Positions 4,332 to 5,281 of a stretch of 5,281 bases of DNA are shown here, in pieces. How positions within the stretch are numbered: the first letter of the stretch is position 1; the number at the start of each line of letters is the position of its first letter. The DNA is from an uncultured Kingella sp. (lineage in GTDB: Bacteria; Pseudomonadota; Gammaproteobacteria; Burkholderiales; Neisseriaceae): the NCBI GenBank assembly GCA_916720425.1, contig CAKARD010000092.1:1-5281 (forward strand). The letters run 5' to 3'. The notes beneath the pieces are model-generated. The model worked only from the letters and a program-made list of their open reading frames with translations, did not search any database and was not told the DNA's origin. The position numbers and the translations under genes were made by a program.

Positions 4332-5281
4332 CTATCCTCCCAACCATGAATTAGGATTAATCAGACCTTTACGATAACGTAGTTCCATATACAAACCCTC
4401 TTCACCTGAAGGCAAGCCACCGCTGGTGCCTATATTTTGTCGTGCTTTAACCTGACTACCCTGATGTACGCTAATATTACTTAAACCTGTATAAGTCGAG
4501 GTATAACCCTCGCCATGGTCAATAATAATGGTTTTTCCATAACCTCCCACGACACCTACATAAGAAACCTTACCTGCCGCAATGCTTTGCACAGCAGTAG
4601 GTGCGCCAGCAAAAAATAGGCCATTCCACACATCACCACTTTCACCACGTGGCGCACCAAATCGCCCCGTAATCGGATGACGCGATGGCTTATTTAAACG
4701 CCCTTGTAAATTAGCAAATTTAACCTGTTCAACGTCGGATTTTACTTCTTCTTTCAAATCCGATGAATCTTGTGGCTTAGCGTTTAATTCGTCACCTGTT
4801 AAATTATGGTTAGAGGGCTGGGTCAAATCTATAATATGTTGCGGTGTGGTTTCAATTTTTACTTCTGCCCTATTTTGCTCACTTAATTCATTTAAAAGCT
4901 GGTTCATACGTTTTTCATCTTCACGTAATTGTGCCAATTTTCTTTGCTTACTGGCAATTTCGTTACGCAGCTGTTGGCTTTTTTCTTGTGCCTGACTACT
5001 TTCCTGCCCCAATTGACGAATTTTAGCCTGCTGTTGTTCAGACAAACGCGTAAGCTCTGCAACTTGCTCATTGACTTTGGCTTCTTGCAAAGCCAATTGT
5101 TTTTCTTGTTGCGCTAATTGTTGTATGACACGATCATTGGCTGCATTGATGTGTTTGGTATACATCAAAAAACGACTTTTTTGATTCATATCTGCTTTTC
5201 GTAAAAACAAAACCAATGCAGGAACCTGCTTATTTTTATAATTACTACTGATTAAACGAGCAATTTGTGCCTTATTATTAC
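4332..5281 (-). CDS. envC: EnvC-type murein hydrolase activator (degenerate LytM/M23 domain), 5' end missing
   Basis: The reading frame stays open to the right edge, so 315 C-terminal residues are visible and the true start lies outside. A TTG at 5214-5216 is in frame but is not a credible start, because the residues before it (QIARLISSNYKNKQVPALVL) continue the EnvC pattern leading into LFLRKADMNQKSRFLMYTKH. Then come a long Gln/Glu/Lys-rich coiled coil (about 46-138 of the fragment), a polar linker (139-191) and a C-terminal LytM domain (192-315) with RFGAPRG, GYGKTIIIDHGEGY, GSQVKARQNIGTSGG and the final INPNSWLGG, all parallel to E. coli EnvC. The zinc-ligand positions of active M23 peptidases are lost: H.G.D is replaced by WNGLFF (218-223), the H.H pair by TYTGLS and LYMELR. 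It should therefore activate a periplasmic N-acetylmuramoyl-L-alanine amidase at the septum and not cut peptidoglycan itself. An export signal is expected in the missing part. Confidence 0.92.
   Translation of the reverse strand, partial: NNKAQIARLISSNYKNKQVPALVLFLRKADMNQKSRFLMYTKHINAANDRVIQQLAQQEKQLALQEAKVNEQVAELTRLSEQQQAKIRQLGQESSQAQEKSQQLRNEIASKQRKLAQLREDEKRMNQLLNELSEQNRAEVKIETTPQHIIDLTQPSNHNLTGDELNAKPQDSSDLKEEVKSDVEQVKFANLQGRLNKPSRHPITGRFGAPRGESGDVWNGLFFAGAPTAVQSIAAGKVSYVGVVGGYGKTIIIDHGEGYTSTYTGLSNISVHQGSQVKARQNIGTSGGLPSGEEGLYMELRYRKGLINPNSWLGG

Noticed and set aside
5214..5216. TTG as the start of the envC gene
   Set aside because: The frame is open upstream to the window edge and the upstream residues fit the EnvC coiled-coil region, so the gene is truncated by the window and does not start here.
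1..5281. Mobile element, CRISPR array, tRNA or rRNA
   Set aside because: No transposase, direct repeat array, cloverleaf or ribosomal RNA signature was seen on either strand.

Overview
The window looks like a chromosomal housekeeping segment from a member of the Neisseriaceae. Three perfect copies of a 12-base Neisseriaceae DNA uptake sequence (DUS), AGGCTGCCTGAA, are present, each inside the 17-base quasi-palindrome TTTCAGGCTGCCTGAAA. That dialect is described for Simonsiella. The opposite strand of each copy also reads the Kingella-type AGGCAGCCTGAA, so the DUS points to the Simonsiella/Kingella/Alysiella side of the family and not to classical Neisseria. The moderately AT-rich composition and the protein sequences agree. 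I cannot name a species from sequence alone.

Layout, left to right. (1) The 5' part of a UPF0250/DUF493 (YbeD-type) gene on the minus strand runs off the left edge. (2) A 98-base gap holds a plausible sigma70 promoter overlapping a strong inverted repeat. (3) A complete alanyl-tRNA synthetase gene (alaS) lies on the minus strand and carries two perfect DUS. (4) A 110-base divergent promoter region has the third DUS centred between two opposing -10 elements. (5) A complete pseudaminic acid synthase gene (pseI) lies on the plus strand. (6) A small gene for a three-helix membrane protein has a TTG start that overlaps the pseI stop as TTGA. (7) A minus-strand envC-type gene converges on it with 13 bases between the stops; its 5' end lies beyond the right edge.

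How the parts relate. The genes do not form one pathway. AlaS serves translation. UPF0250 lies downstream of alaS in the same direction but appears to have its own promoter. PseI and the small membrane protein form a two-gene, translationally coupled unit pointing to surface nonulosonic acid synthesis, but no other pseudaminate gene is in the window. EnvC belongs to septal peptidoglycan splitting: its LytM domain has lost the zinc ligands, as expected of an amidase activator.

I found no mobile element, CRISPR array, RNA gene, or clearly new multi-gene system. The most noteworthy items are the placement of the DUS copies (in a divergent promoter, and twice in alaS encoding the same pentapeptide), the dyad over the UPF0250 promoter, and the isolated pseI with its unidentified coupled membrane protein.
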